Source: Dehalococcoidia bacterium
Lineage (GTDB): Bacteria; Chloroflexota; Dehalococcoidia; Tepidiformales; Tepidiformaceae
Assembly (NCBI GenBank): GCA_009838385.1
Contig: VXRS01000032.1
Coordinates: 5,556-16,144, forward strand
Reading direction: 5' to 3'
DNA length: 10,589 nt
Part shown: piece after piece, positions 1 to 6,850 of the stretch
Numbering within the stretch: the first letter of the stretch is position 1
Layout of the letters: the number at the start of each line of letters is the position of its first letter
Translations under genes and position numbers: made by a program
Notes under the pieces: model-generated
The model's database searches: none
Told to the model about the DNA's origin: nothing
The model's input: only the letters and a program-made list of their open reading frames with translations

Positions 1-42
1 CTTGATCTCCTCGATTTCGCACAGTTCCTGGGGGGTAACCAT
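1..42 (-). CDS. Start of a probable SnoaL/NTF2-like protein (cut by window edge)
   Basis: The first 14 codons of a gene that runs off the left edge; they translate to MVTPQELCEIEEIK. The ATG has a good Shine-Dalgarno, AAGGAG at 52-57, 9 nt upstream, and that site overlaps the TAA stop of the PPOX gene. The gap to that stop is only 13 nt, so the two genes are very likely co-transcribed. An N-terminus of the form 'xxELxExExIK' is common at the start of SnoaL-like (nuclear transport factor 2 fold) proteins, which are small cone-shaped barrels acting as isomerases, hydrolases or dehydratases. With 14 residues the family call is only a pattern-based guess; that a gene starts here is much surer than what it encodes. 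Confidence 0.5.
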   Translation of the reverse strand, partial: MVTPQELCEIEEIK

Positions 43-55
43 TTCGTGTTGCTCC

Positions 56-493
56 TTAGGCTGGCGGACCCCACGAGGTCCATTCGTCGATCGGTTTGTC
101 GGGTGTAATCACCAGCAGGACGCGCTCGTCCCGCCTTAATTCCTTCAGGAAGTCCTCATCGCTCTGCTCGCGGCCGTGCTTCGCGCGGATCGCCTTGAAC
201 TGCTCGAACACCGCCTCGTGGTCATCGCGCAGCTCGACCGTGCCGTCGACCAGCACCGTGCGGAAACCGGTTGCGTCGTCGATGGCCAGTTGCACGCGCG
301 GGTCGCGGCTGAAGTTCTCGTACTTCCGCCGCGCCTTCGTCGTCGAGACGTAGAACCGCGAGCCGTCCCAATGGAACCAGTTCGGCGTCATCTGCGGGCG
401 ACCGTCCTTGCGGATCGCGCCTACCATCGCGTTGCGGGGCTCCGCCAGGAACGCCTCGATCTGTTCGCGGCTCATGCCGCGGGGGCGGGTCAT
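56..493 (-). CDS. PPOX-class flavin/F420-dependent oxidoreductase
   Basis: A 145-residue split-barrel protein of the pyridoxamine 5'-phosphate oxidase-like superfamily (FDOR type), of usual length for the family. Recognisable parts are the first strands with 'AMVGAIRKDGRPQMTPNWF' (residues 22-40), the 'HWDG..FYVSTTKARRKYEN' segment (41-60), where the basic residues normally contact cofactor phosphate, then 'DPRVQLAIDD' (64-73) and 'VLVDGTVEL' (80-88). Relatives bind F420 or FMN and reduce small organic molecules, or bind heme or biliverdin; substrate and cofactor cannot be told apart here. The ATG at 491-493 has GGAG at 501-504, 7 nt upstream; M7 is a weaker alternative start. It lies 25 nt after the EthD-like gene and 13 nt before the SnoaL-like gene, so it appears to be in the same operon. 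No membrane segment or signal peptide is visible; it should be cytoplasmic. Confidence 0.85.
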   Translation of the reverse strand: MTRPRGMSREQIEAFLAEPRNAMVGAIRKDGRPQMTPNWFHWDGSRFYVSTTKARRKYENFSRDPRVQLAIDDATGFRTVLVDGTVELRDDHEAVFEQFKAIRAKHGREQSDEDFLKELRRDERVLLVITPDKPIDEWTSWGPPA

Positions 494-518
494 GCGCGCA
501 CTCCGGGGAGGGCAGCGA

Positions 519-905
519 TCACCGCGCGCTCGCCTTGGGCCCGTCCCAGTACTTGATGAGCTCGTACCAGCCGGAGCCGTTAACCGCGATGGGGATGCCG
601 CCCAGCTTCTCGCCCGTCTCGCGATGGTGGGCGCGGCCCTCCCAAGCGTCGGGGTCGCGCTGCCAGGCGTTCAGCGTCGTCTCCGCTTCGTCGTAGCTGT
701 CCGCCTCCACCTCGTAGAGGGAGAGGTAGCCGGAGACGGTCTCGCCGCCGCCGTGCGGACCGCTCAGCTTGAACACGCTCCCGCGGATGAAGTTCGGGCA
801 CTTGGCCGTGTCCTCGATGTGCTGGTCGACGAACCACTCGTCGAACGCCTCCTGGGCGTCGGGGCCTGTGGGCTCGCAGAGCCCGATGAGCACGAATCTC
901 GGCAT
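519..905 (-). CDS. EthD/Dabb-like dimeric alpha/beta-barrel protein
   Basis: A 128-residue protein with the look of the dimeric ferredoxin-like barrel superfamily. It opens with a strand 'MPRFVLIGLCEPT', then a helix with 'FDEWFVDQHIEDTAKCPNFIRG' features around residues 21-42 (the W..xH...L/I..P.. pattern seen in EthD-type proteins), then a second strand 'GYLSLYEVEA' (about 59-68) and a helix 'SYDEAETTLNAW'. It ends in 'WYELIKYW'. Proteins of this fold are small oxygenases, isomerases, decarboxylases or accessory proteins in degradation of aromatic or other organic compounds; the exact role here is unknown. The ATG has AGGAGG at 915-920, 9 nt upstream. It follows the DppC-like permease after a 68-nt gap and precedes the PPOX gene by 25 nt. 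The fold call is fairly safe, the family within it less so. Confidence 0.65.
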   Translation of the reverse strand: MPRFVLIGLCEPTGPDAQEAFDEWFVDQHIEDTAKCPNFIRGSVFKLSGPHGGGETVSGYLSLYEVEADSYDEAETTLNAWQRDPDAWEGRAHHRETGEKLGGIPIAVNGSGWYELIKYWDGPKASAR

Positions 906-973
906 GGTCTGGTTCCTCCTGCCAGTTGCGCGAAGGGTAGCACCGGCGTGCCCATGTGATCTTGGGTGCTGCC

Positions 974-1942
974 TCAGGTTCCCCGTTGCCGCGGGTCCAG
1001 GACGTCGCGCATCGCATCGCCGAGCAGGTTGAATGCCGCGACAGTGAACGTGATGGCGCCACCCCCAACGATGCTCATGACCGGCTGCGAGTCGAATGTC
1101 AGGCGCCCCTGCGCCACCATCTTTCCCCAGCTGGGACCGGGCGCCCCGAGGTTCAGGAACGAGAGCCCGGCCTCGGCGAGGATTGCCGTGCCAATGGAGA
1201 TCGAGAAGATGACGATGATCGGGGCCGCGATGTTCGGCAGAAGGTGGCGAGCCACTATCCGCAGATGACTGGCGCCCACCACCCTCGCGGCCTCCACGTA
1301 CACCTCATTGCGTGTGGATAGCGCCGCTGACCGCACAACCCGCGCGGCGCCGAATGATCCCAGTATGGATAAGGCGAGGATGACTCTGAACAGGGTCACC
1401 TCCCCGATCTGGATCAGCAAGAGCAGGAAGATGAGGCCCGGGATGGCGATCATCGCGTCGACCAATCGCTGCAGAACCAGGTCCACGAGGCCACCGAAGT
1501 AACCGGATGCAATCCCGATGATCGCCCCGAGTACCGTCGCCATGGCCGCCGAGGCGAAGCCGAAGTAGAGCGCGCGCCTCGCCCCCACCAGCATCCGCGT
1601 GAGTAGGTCGCGCCCCTTGTCGTCTGTCCCCAGCGGGTGCTCCCATGATGGGCCCGCAAGCCGCAGCAGCGTCGTTGGGCTGATCCTTTCCGGGTCTGTG
1701 CTCCCCCGTTCGTAGTTCGGGTTCGCGTTGCTGAACGTCTCGTCCTTGTCGTAGGGCGTGATATGAGGCCCTGCCGCCCCCAGGACGAGGAAGATGAGCG
1801 CCATCCCCAGGCCGAGCGCGCCGACCTTCTTCTGCCGGATGAACCGCCCGAGGCCTCTCATCGCACGTGCCGCGACGGACCGCTCCTCCTCGAGGGCGAC
1901 CACCGCCAGTTCCTGGTCCCCGAAGCCCGCGCCCGCTGTCAT
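974..1942 (-). CDS. DppC-like ABC transporter permease
   Basis: A 322-residue inner-membrane permease of the peptide/nickel/opine (Dpp/Opp/Nik) ABC importer family, of normal to slightly long length. After a hydrophilic N-terminus comes the OppC_N-type first membrane segment (about residues 39-60). Next is the family signature 'HPLGTDDKGRDLLTRMLVGAR' region (102-122), then further membrane segments near 128-149, 165-195, 240-265 and 288-308. The EAA loop that docks the ATPase is at 217-238 ('EAARVVGASHLRIVARHLLPN' region), and the usual 'AEAGLSFLNLGAPGPSWG' lies at 256-273. It ends in 'DVLDPRQRGT', close to the family-typical DPR tail. Its ATG overlaps the TGA of the DppB-like gene by four bases (ATGA at 1939-1942), indicating translational coupling. 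It would form a heterodimer with DppB to move substrate delivered by the lipoprotein. Confidence 0.95.
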   Translation of the reverse strand: MTAGAGFGDQELAVVALEEERSVAARAMRGLGRFIRQKKVGALGLGMALIFLVLGAAGPHITPYDKDETFSNANPNYERGSTDPERISPTTLLRLAGPSWEHPLGTDDKGRDLLTRMLVGARRALYFGFASAAMATVLGAIIGIASGYFGGLVDLVLQRLVDAMIAIPGLIFLLLLIQIGEVTLFRVILALSILGSFGAARVVRSAALSTRNEVYVEAARVVGASHLRIVARHLLPNIAAPIIVIFSISIGTAILAEAGLSFLNLGAPGPSWGKMVAQGRLTFDSQPVMSIVGGGAITFTVAAFNLLGDAMRDVLDPRQRGT

Positions 1943-2919
1943 TCGCTAGCCGCTCCCACCGTGACCCTTGGATCGATGAGGAAGTAGCTCAGGTCAACGA
2001 GGAGGTTGATCATCACCACTCCCACCACGAGCAGGAGAGCCATTGACTGCGCTACCGGTACGTCCCGGATGAGGAGCGCTTCAAGCAGCAGCCTTCCCAT
2101 GCCCGGGATGTTGAACATCGTTTCGAGGATGACGTTGCCGCCGACGAGCGCGGCCAGCGAGATCCCGAAAATGGTGACGATGGGGATGAGCGCGTTCCGC
2201 AGCACGTGGCGGGTGATGACGGCGCCGCTTCGCAGGCCCTTCGCCCTCGCCGTGCGTACGTAGTCCTGCCGCAACACGTCGAGGAGTTGCGATCGCAGGA
2301 ATCGCATCAGGATAGCCCCGAATGCCAGCCCGGCCGCCAGGGCCGGGATGATCATGAGCTGGAAGCTCCCCCAGGGATCCTCCCAGATGCCCGGATGCGC
2401 AATCACGTTCAACTCCAGGATGTCGTACTGGAGTGACCACCCGGAGCCGAGCGTGGCAATCCAGAACGGCGGCGCCGCCAGGAAGAACACCGCGAAGAGG
2501 CGCAGGCCGCCATCAAGCCAGGAGTCCTGTCGCAGGGCCGAGATGATGCCCACGGGGAACGCCAAAATGAGGGCGATGACCACCGACATCAGGCCCAGTT
2601 GAAGCGTGTACGGGAGCGCGGCGCGAACCGAGGTCAGGGCGGAGTCGCCCGTCCGGAACGACGTTCCGAAGTCCCCCGTGAAGAGGTCGCCGAGGAACTT
2701 CCCGTACTGGATGGGGATGGGATCGTGAAGCCCGAGGCGTTCACGGGCGAGGCGGAGCGCCTCGTCGGGGTCGCCGCCCCGCCCCGCGAAGAACTGGTCC
2801 GAAACCTGCTGTGCGGCGAAGTCGCCCGGCAGGATGCGAAGGGTAATGAAGATGAAGGTCATCACGATCAGGATGACCACGAGATTGAGGAGCAGGCGTC
2901 TCGCGATGTACTGGGTCAC
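1939..2919 (-). CDS. DppB-like ABC transporter permease
   Basis: A 326-residue permease of the Dpp/Opp family. The N-terminus 'MTQYIARRLLLNLVVILIV' starts the first membrane segment (about 9-30), followed by 'RILPGDFA'. Other membrane segments lie near 103-128, 138-162, 187-207, 243-265 and 290-314. The EAA loop is at 219-246, with 'QDYVRTARAKGL' and 'RNALIPIVTIFG' as in most family members. 'ETMFNIPGMGRLLLEA' (266-281) and the 'DPRV' tail (316-319) are also typical. The start is GTG (2917-2919), supported by the conserved N-terminus and by GAGG at 2927-2930, 7 nt upstream. That Shine-Dalgarno can pair with a nearby CCTC (complement of 2935-2938) in a small 4-bp hairpin, and a stronger inverted repeat lies just upstream at 2944-2974. 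It follows the amidohydrolase by 73 nt and overlaps dppC. No ATPase gene follows. Confidence 0.95.
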   Translation of the reverse strand: MTQYIARRLLLNLVVILIVMTFIFITLRILPGDFAAQQVSDQFFAGRGGDPDEALRLARERLGLHDPIPIQYGKFLGDLFTGDFGTSFRTGDSALTSVRAALPYTLQLGLMSVVIALILAFPVGIISALRQDSWLDGGLRLFAVFFLAAPPFWIATLGSGWSLQYDILELNVIAHPGIWEDPWGSFQLMIIPALAAGLAFGAILMRFLRSQLLDVLRQDYVRTARAKGLRSGAVITRHVLRNALIPIVTIFGISLAALVGGNVILETMFNIPGMGRLLLEALLIRDVPVAQSMALLLVVGVVMINLLVDLSYFLIDPRVTVGAASE

Positions 2920-2943
2920 GGACCACCCTCGACCGAGGTCTCG

Positions 2944-2974
2944 GCGCCGTGGTCCGGCCGTGAGGCCACGGCGC
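2944..2974 (-). promoter_or_regulatory. Intercistronic 9-bp perfect inverted repeat (hairpin)
   Basis: GCGCCGTGG (2944-2952) and CCACGGCGC (2966-2974) are exact reverse complements around a 13-nt loop. They lie in the 73-nt space between the amidohydrolase stop and the dppB-like start. The stem is GC-rich (eight of nine pairs G-C). No T-run follows on the coding strand, so it is not a classical intrinsic terminator. A hairpin between an importer's binding-protein end and its permease genes is often an mRNA-stabilising or attenuating element that lowers permease output, as known for malE-malF; that role here is inference. Confidence 0.5.
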
Positions 2975-2992
2975 TACCGGCGATTCGGATGG

Positions 2993-4729
2993 CTACCCCG
3001 AACCGTAACGAAGCAGGCGTCCGGGGGTTGCCCCGGTCGTCTCTCCGTCCTCCGAGGTCACCTCGCCATTCACGAGAATCCAGCGATAGCCCTCGGCCCG
3101 GCGCACGCGGCGCCACTGGCCTGCGGGAAGGTCGTACACCTTCTCCATCGGCCCGCTGCCAAGGTTCTCCAGGTCGTAGACGACGATGTCCGCTGGTGAG
3201 CCTTCCTTGATCCAGCCTCGGTCCTTGAAACCCGCGGCCATCGCCGGGTAGGCGCTCAGCCGCCAGTGGGCCTGCTCCAGGTCCATGATCTCGTGGTCGC
3301 GCACCAGCTCCGAGAGCATTTCCGTTGGGTACACGCCCATCGCCAGGAACTTCGTGTGCGCTCCACCGTCCGAGACCCCCGGAATCGCGAACGGCGAGTT
3401 CGCCACCTCGCTCATCGACTGGACATCGGTCTCCTCCGGCGGCGTGACCCACGTCGTCTGCAGCTTGTCTGCTACGCCGAGGTCGAGGAACGCGTCGATC
3501 ACGTGCTTGCCGCTCTGGTCCGCTATCTCCTGGACCGTGAGGCCCTCGAAGTGCTTCAGGGAGGGGTCTTCGACCTCCTGCACGGTCAGCACTTCCAGTC
3601 CGCGCCCGACATGCCCGGCGATCTCGGCCTCTTCGTCCCGTCCCGGCGCGCTGGGGCCCTTGCCCTCGTCGTGCTCGGCGCGAAGGGCGGGGCGGCGCTC
3701 CGGATCGCCCATCTTCGCCATCCGCTCCTCCACTGTGCCAAGGGTCATCTCCCGCCACAGCTCGTACGTGTCGAACATGTTCCAGTGCTCGAGCGTGAAC
3801 TCGTAGCCGATCTTGACGGTCACCGCCTGCCCGAAGATGCGGTTGCCGCGCGCGTTCGCCTCATTCAGCCATGCGATCGTCTTGTGGTGGCCCTCCATCT
3901 TGTTGCCGTGCTGGTCCTGCGCCATGGCCAGGATCAGGTTGTAGATCACGGGCCGCCCGCTCGCCTCGGCGAGTTGCTCGTTCAGCTCCATGCTTCCGCC
4001 CGTTAGCTGGATGAAACCCGCCCGGCACTTCGAGAGCACCTTCGCGAATTCGATCAGCGTCTCCGGCGCCATCGTGTCCGTGATCATCGGCGTGCCGTCG
4101 TAGTCGCGCTGACCGCTTTCCGGCCCGAGCACCTGGGCGGAGAAGCCGCATCCGCCCGCCTTGATCGCCTCCTCAAGGATGCGCGACATCTCCGCCATCT
4201 CCGCATCGTTGGGAAGGCGGCTCTTCGCTGCTTCGATCCCCATTACGTACATCATCAGCGGGCTCAGGCCCACGTAGCTGAGCAGGTTCACGCCCTTCGG
4301 CGTGTGCTCGAGGCTGTCGAGGAACTCGGGATACGTCTCCCAGTCCCACGGCATCCCCGCCTGCATGGACTCCAGGGGGATGGCCTCGTTCCGCGCCAGC
4401 GAGAGCATCGCCCGCTCGCGGTCGTCCGGCTTCACGGGCGCGAATCCGAACCCGCAGTTCCCGATGACGACCGACGTGACCCCGTGCCAGCCCGAGATCG
4501 AGCAGTACGGATCCCAGTAGACCTGCCCGTCGTAGTGCGTGTGCAGATCGACAAACCCGGGCGCCACGATCAGCCCCTCGGCATCGAGCACTTGCTCGCC
4601 GTCGGATGCCCTCAGCTTCCCGATGTAGGCGATGCGGCCGTCGGCGATGCCGATGTCGGCGACATGCCGCGGTGTCCGCAGCCCGTCGATGACCGTTCCG
4701 CCCTTGATGACGGTGTCGAACTCAGCCAT
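2993..4729 (-). CDS. D-aminoacylase-like amidohydrolase (amidohydrolase family 3)
   Basis: A 578-residue metal-dependent hydrolase resembling N-acyl-D-amino-acid deacylases. The N-terminal beta-domain 'FDTVIKGGTVIDG' (4-16) leads into 'LIVAPGFVDLHTHYDG' with metal ligands H63 and H65. C92 in 'VIGNCGFGFAPV' lies 27 residues after H65, the same spacing as the Cys ligand of D-aminoacylase. 'GVSDGGAH' (451-458) supplies the catalytic Asp (D454), and 'KEGSPADIVVYD' (508-519) returns to the beta-sandwich. It is about 95 residues longer than classic D-aminoacylase, and the usual 'SHLK' histidine site is not seen (around 260-266 it reads 'PVIYNLI'). The ATG at 4727-4729 is chosen over a start upstream at 5116, which would overlap the lipoprotein gene; GGAGG at 4737-4741 lies 7 nt before it. 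No signal peptide, so cytoplasmic. It sits 41 nt after the lipoprotein gene and before the permeases, suggesting it acts on the imported compound. Substrate unknown; an amide, N-acyl or cyclic amide bond is likely. Confidence 0.88.
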   Translation of the reverse strand: MAEFDTVIKGGTVIDGLRTPRHVADIGIADGRIAYIGKLRASDGEQVLDAEGLIVAPGFVDLHTHYDGQVYWDPYCSISGWHGVTSVVIGNCGFGFAPVKPDDRERAMLSLARNEAIPLESMQAGMPWDWETYPEFLDSLEHTPKGVNLLSYVGLSPLMMYVMGIEAAKSRLPNDAEMAEMSRILEEAIKAGGCGFSAQVLGPESGQRDYDGTPMITDTMAPETLIEFAKVLSKCRAGFIQLTGGSMELNEQLAEASGRPVIYNLILAMAQDQHGNKMEGHHKTIAWLNEANARGNRIFGQAVTVKIGYEFTLEHWNMFDTYELWREMTLGTVEERMAKMGDPERRPALRAEHDEGKGPSAPGRDEEAEIAGHVGRGLEVLTVQEVEDPSLKHFEGLTVQEIADQSGKHVIDAFLDLGVADKLQTTWVTPPEETDVQSMSEVANSPFAIPGVSDGGAHTKFLAMGVYPTEMLSELVRDHEIMDLEQAHWRLSAYPAMAAGFKDRGWIKEGSPADIVVYDLENLGSGPMEKVYDLPAGQWRRVRRAEGYRWILVNGEVTSEDGETTGATPGRLLRYGSG

Positions 4730-4736
4730 GACCCAA

Positions 4737-4741
4737 CCTCC
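4737..4741 (-). promoter_or_regulatory. Shine-Dalgarno fixing the amidohydrolase start
   Basis: GGAGG, 7 nt before the ATG at 4727-4729. It lies in the 41-nt gap after the lipoprotein stop and decides against the long upstream extension of the same frame, whose first 129 residues are Arg-rich and not conserved-looking. Confidence 0.75.
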
Positions 4742-4770
4742 GCTGGCCTCCTTGGTGATGCACGCCCACT

Positions 4771-6609
4771 CTACAAGGTGGGCTTGCCCGCGTACGTGGG
4801 ATCCGTCTGGTCGAGCCAGGCCCGCCTGCCGAGCTTCTTCTCGAAGTCGAGGAACCCTGGCTCGGCGCCGTGCAGGTACGGCCAGTGCAGGTACTGGCGC
4901 AGCGAACCGGAGATGGGGATGTGTCCGGTACCGCCATCCCCGAGCGTGAAGCGTTGCGCTTCCCTGAGGATCTCCTTCGCGCGTTCTGTATCGAACTCGG
5001 CGAACATCTCCGCAATCAACTCCTCCATTTCCGGAGTCGTCGTCTTGTAGAAGTTGATGTTGCCTTCGATGCCCCAGAGACCCTTCCAGCGTTGCCGCGG
5101 GTCGGGTGAGTGCCACTGCGTCCAGCCGCCGAGGTAGCCTCCCGAGCCCTGGTCAAGCAGGTACTGAAGGAGCGTGCCAACGGGCACGGTATGCAGGGAG
5201 AACTTATCCGTCCCGAGGTTCTCGTTCATCATGGCCGGCCACCACTCCTTGATGGCCTGGTCCTGGACATCGATGATCGTCATCTCGAACCACATCGGGT
5301 CGATGGCATCGCCGCCACCCGCTTGCCACAGCGCGCGGGCTTCCTTGATGTCCTCTTCCTTGTTCTCCCGGTACCCGGGAGCCGTCGCCAGCTCTTCCTG
5401 GGACAGGGCCCAGTCCTGGAAGGGCCAGGGAACCGGTGGGTTCGGCCGCGCGACTCCCTGGAAGTACTGCTGACCGCTCAGCACCCGGTCCGTGGCGATG
5501 AAGATGGCGTTGCGGATGTCCTTGTTGTTCCAGCCCTCGCTCTGGATATACGGGTAGGTCAGCCCGAGGTTGCTGTTCGGCTCGCCTACTGACAGCCGCA
5601 CCGCGTCTGGCTGCGCCGCCTCGACTGCCGAGATGACGTCGTTGGTCGACTGCATGATGTCGAGCTGCTTCTGCTCGAACGCCAGCCGGATCGCCTGTGC
5701 ATCAGCGATCGGCGAGTAGATGACCTCGTCGAAGTACTGGACTTCCTCGCCCGCGGCCTTGAGGAAATAGTCGGGGTGGCGCCGCGCCCGTGCTCGCGTG
5801 TCGAGGTTGTACTCCTCGTACACGTAGGGTCCCGTTCCGAGGATGACGTCGGCATTGGTCACGGCGAAGTCGAGCTCGATCGCCTCAGCCGTCTCGCGAT
5901 CGTTGATGACGTTGAAGCGGTCGCACATCTCCGAGAGCCAGAGGACGCTCGGAGCGTTCAGCGTGATCGTGAACGTCGTGTCGTCGATGTAGTCGACGTT
6001 CTCGACGTGCGAGTAGAGGGCGCTGTAGCGGTAGAAGTCCTCGGTCTCGGTTCCGTCCGCCAGCTTGCGCTCGCGCTGGCGCTCGATGTTCCAGCGGATG
6101 TCCTCCATCGTCATGGCCCGGCCGTTCGCGGGAGGCTTGTCGTGGAACTTCACGTCGTCGCGAATCTGGAAGGTGTAGGTCACCTCGTCGGGCTGCTCAG
6201 GTACGCCCTGTGCGAGCTCGCCCCGGATCGTCGCCGCCTCGATGTCGTCCCATGACACCAGCTGGTTGTAGGCCAGGCTGAGCATCTCGCCGCGGTTCGG
6301 ATAGAGCTCGCGGTGCATGTCCAGCGTTGCTCCATCAAGGCCGCGGTGGAAGCTGTATTGCCCGCCGTCGGTAGGAACAGTGCCCGCTGGGGGAGCTTCG
6401 GTGGGAGCCTCCGTCGGCGCTTCGGTGGGAGCTGCGGTCGCTTCGGTCGCAGCGGCCGGCTCTTCCACGGGCTCGTCGTCATCGTCGTCGCCGCACCCGA
6501 CGACCACCAGCGCGCCCGCGCCCGCTGCCCCCGCTACCGTGCCGTGCAGGAGTGCCCTGCGGCTGATCCGCTTTCGGTCCCAGCGCCGTCGCCAGTAATT
6601 CTCAGCCAT
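4771..6609 (-). CDS. Tat-type lipoprotein, SBP_bac_5 family solute-binding protein of an ABC importer
   Basis: A 612-residue extracytoplasmic binding protein of the peptide/nickel/opine importer family. The N-terminus is 'MAENYWRRRWDRKRISRRALLHG', with a twin-arginine pair (R17-R18, 'SRRALL'), a small-residue hydrophobic stretch (22-38) and a lipobox 'VVGC' with C39. A run of five Asp (41-45) and a low-complexity linker rich in PTEA (46-80) follow, then the binding domain to the end. Typical SBP_bac_5 landmarks are 'YNQLVSWDD' (114-122), 'GTGPYVYEEY' (258-267), 'YFDEVIYSPIADAQAIRLAFEQ' region (292-313) and 'NNKDIRNAIFIATDR' (361-375). The ATG at 6607-6609 has GGGAGGGG at 6616-6623; a TTG ten codons upstream is less likely. 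It should be anchored on the outside of the membrane and feed the DppB/DppC pair. It is the first gene of the operon after a 241-nt spacer. The ligand cannot be told from the sequence; family members bind peptides, metals, opines, sugars and other small molecules. Confidence 0.93.
   Translation of the reverse strand: MAENYWRRRWDRKRISRRALLHGTVAGAAGAGALVVVGCGDDDDDEPVEEPAAATEATAAPTEAPTEAPTEAPPAGTVPTDGGQYSFHRGLDGATLDMHRELYPNRGEMLSLAYNQLVSWDDIEAATIRGELAQGVPEQPDEVTYTFQIRDDVKFHDKPPANGRAMTMEDIRWNIERQRERKLADGTETEDFYRYSALYSHVENVDYIDDTTFTITLNAPSVLWLSEMCDRFNVINDRETAEAIELDFAVTNADVILGTGPYVYEEYNLDTRARARRHPDYFLKAAGEEVQYFDEVIYSPIADAQAIRLAFEQKQLDIMQSTNDVISAVEAAQPDAVRLSVGEPNSNLGLTYPYIQSEGWNNKDIRNAIFIATDRVLSGQQYFQGVARPNPPVPWPFQDWALSQEELATAPGYRENKEEDIKEARALWQAGGGDAIDPMWFEMTIIDVQDQAIKEWWPAMMNENLGTDKFSLHTVPVGTLLQYLLDQGSGGYLGGWTQWHSPDPRQRWKGLWGIEGNINFYKTTTPEMEELIAEMFAEFDTERAKEILREAQRFTLGDGGTGHIPISGSLRQYLHWPYLHGAEPGFLDFEKKLGRRAWLDQTDPTYAGKPTL
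6394..6429 (-). repeat. Three 12-bp units coding PTEA repeats in the lipoprotein linker
   Basis: On the plus strand the units are AGCTTCGGTGGG, AGCCTCCGTCGG and CGCTTCGGTGGG, coding three consecutive PTEA units (residues 61-72). A less regular ATEATAA segment precedes them. Such in-frame minisatellites change length easily by slippage and probably serve only as a flexible spacer between lipid anchor and binding domain. Confidence 0.8.
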
Positions 6610-6850
6610 GTGGTTCCCCTCCCGCCCGGGGGCAACCAACTAGCTCCTGTGCGGAACTGCTCGCTCTCGGCGATCGGTTTTGCGCGCCCCCGTGCTTCCG
6701 GGGTAACGCCTGACCACCTGTGGAAAACGAACGTACCTCCGCAACGCAGCACTGCCCTGGGGCTGTCGTCAGGCTACGCCGCCCCACAACGCGCTGCAAT
6801 ACTCCAATTTGCAATGATCCTTGCGCCAAACGCGTGATGTTCAGGCTCTG
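6610..6850 (-). other. Spacer upstream of the importer operon
   Basis: 241 nt without a convincing gene between the LLM oxidoreductase stop and the lipoprotein start; the largest non-coding stretch in the window and the likely site of the operon promoter. It holds a locally AT-richer patch at about 6795-6820 with a direct repeat of TGCAAT (6795-6800 and 6810-6815, 15 bp apart). A 5-bp hairpin CCCCG/CGGGG (6688-6692 and 6699-6703, 6-nt loop) has no T-run. The lipoprotein Shine-Dalgarno is at 6616-6623. I could not find a clear -35/-10 pair or a terminator for the LLM gene, so read-through from the LLM/cupin genes is possible. Confidence 0.5.

Noticed and set aside
936..973. Imperfect hairpin after the DppC-like stop (AGCACC/GGTGCT arms, 20-nt loop)
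   Set aside because: Six uninterrupted pairs with a large loop and no T-run; could occur by chance in this composition and does not qualify as a terminator.
2916..3758. 280-codon minus-strand frame inside the amidohydrolase gene
   Set aside because: Gly/Arg/Ala-rich composition typical of off-frame reading in GC-rich DNA; the amidohydrolase frame has clear domain motifs.
3266..5050. Long plus-strand frames opposite the amidohydrolase and lipoprotein genes
   Set aside because: Antisense shadows without domain motifs or ribosome binding sites; high GC makes stop codons rare.
4730..5116. N-terminal extension of the amidohydrolase by 129 residues
   Set aside because: It overlaps the lipoprotein gene in another frame, is Arg-rich without domain features, and the ATG at 4727-4729 has a proper Shine-Dalgarno and begins a standard amidohydrolase N-terminus.
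6478..6500. CGTCGTCATCGTCGTCG-type short tandem repeat as a CRISPR or regulatory repeat
   Set aside because: It simply codes the Asp run after the lipobox cysteine.
6610..6639. TTG start ten codons upstream for the lipoprotein
   Set aside because: ATG at 6607-6609 has GGGAGGGG at good spacing and gives a compact Tat/lipoprotein signal; the extension covers the ribosome binding site itself.
6688..6703. CCCCG/CGGGG hairpin as a terminator of the LLM gene
   Set aside because: Only 5 bp, no T-run, and about 150 nt beyond the stop codon.
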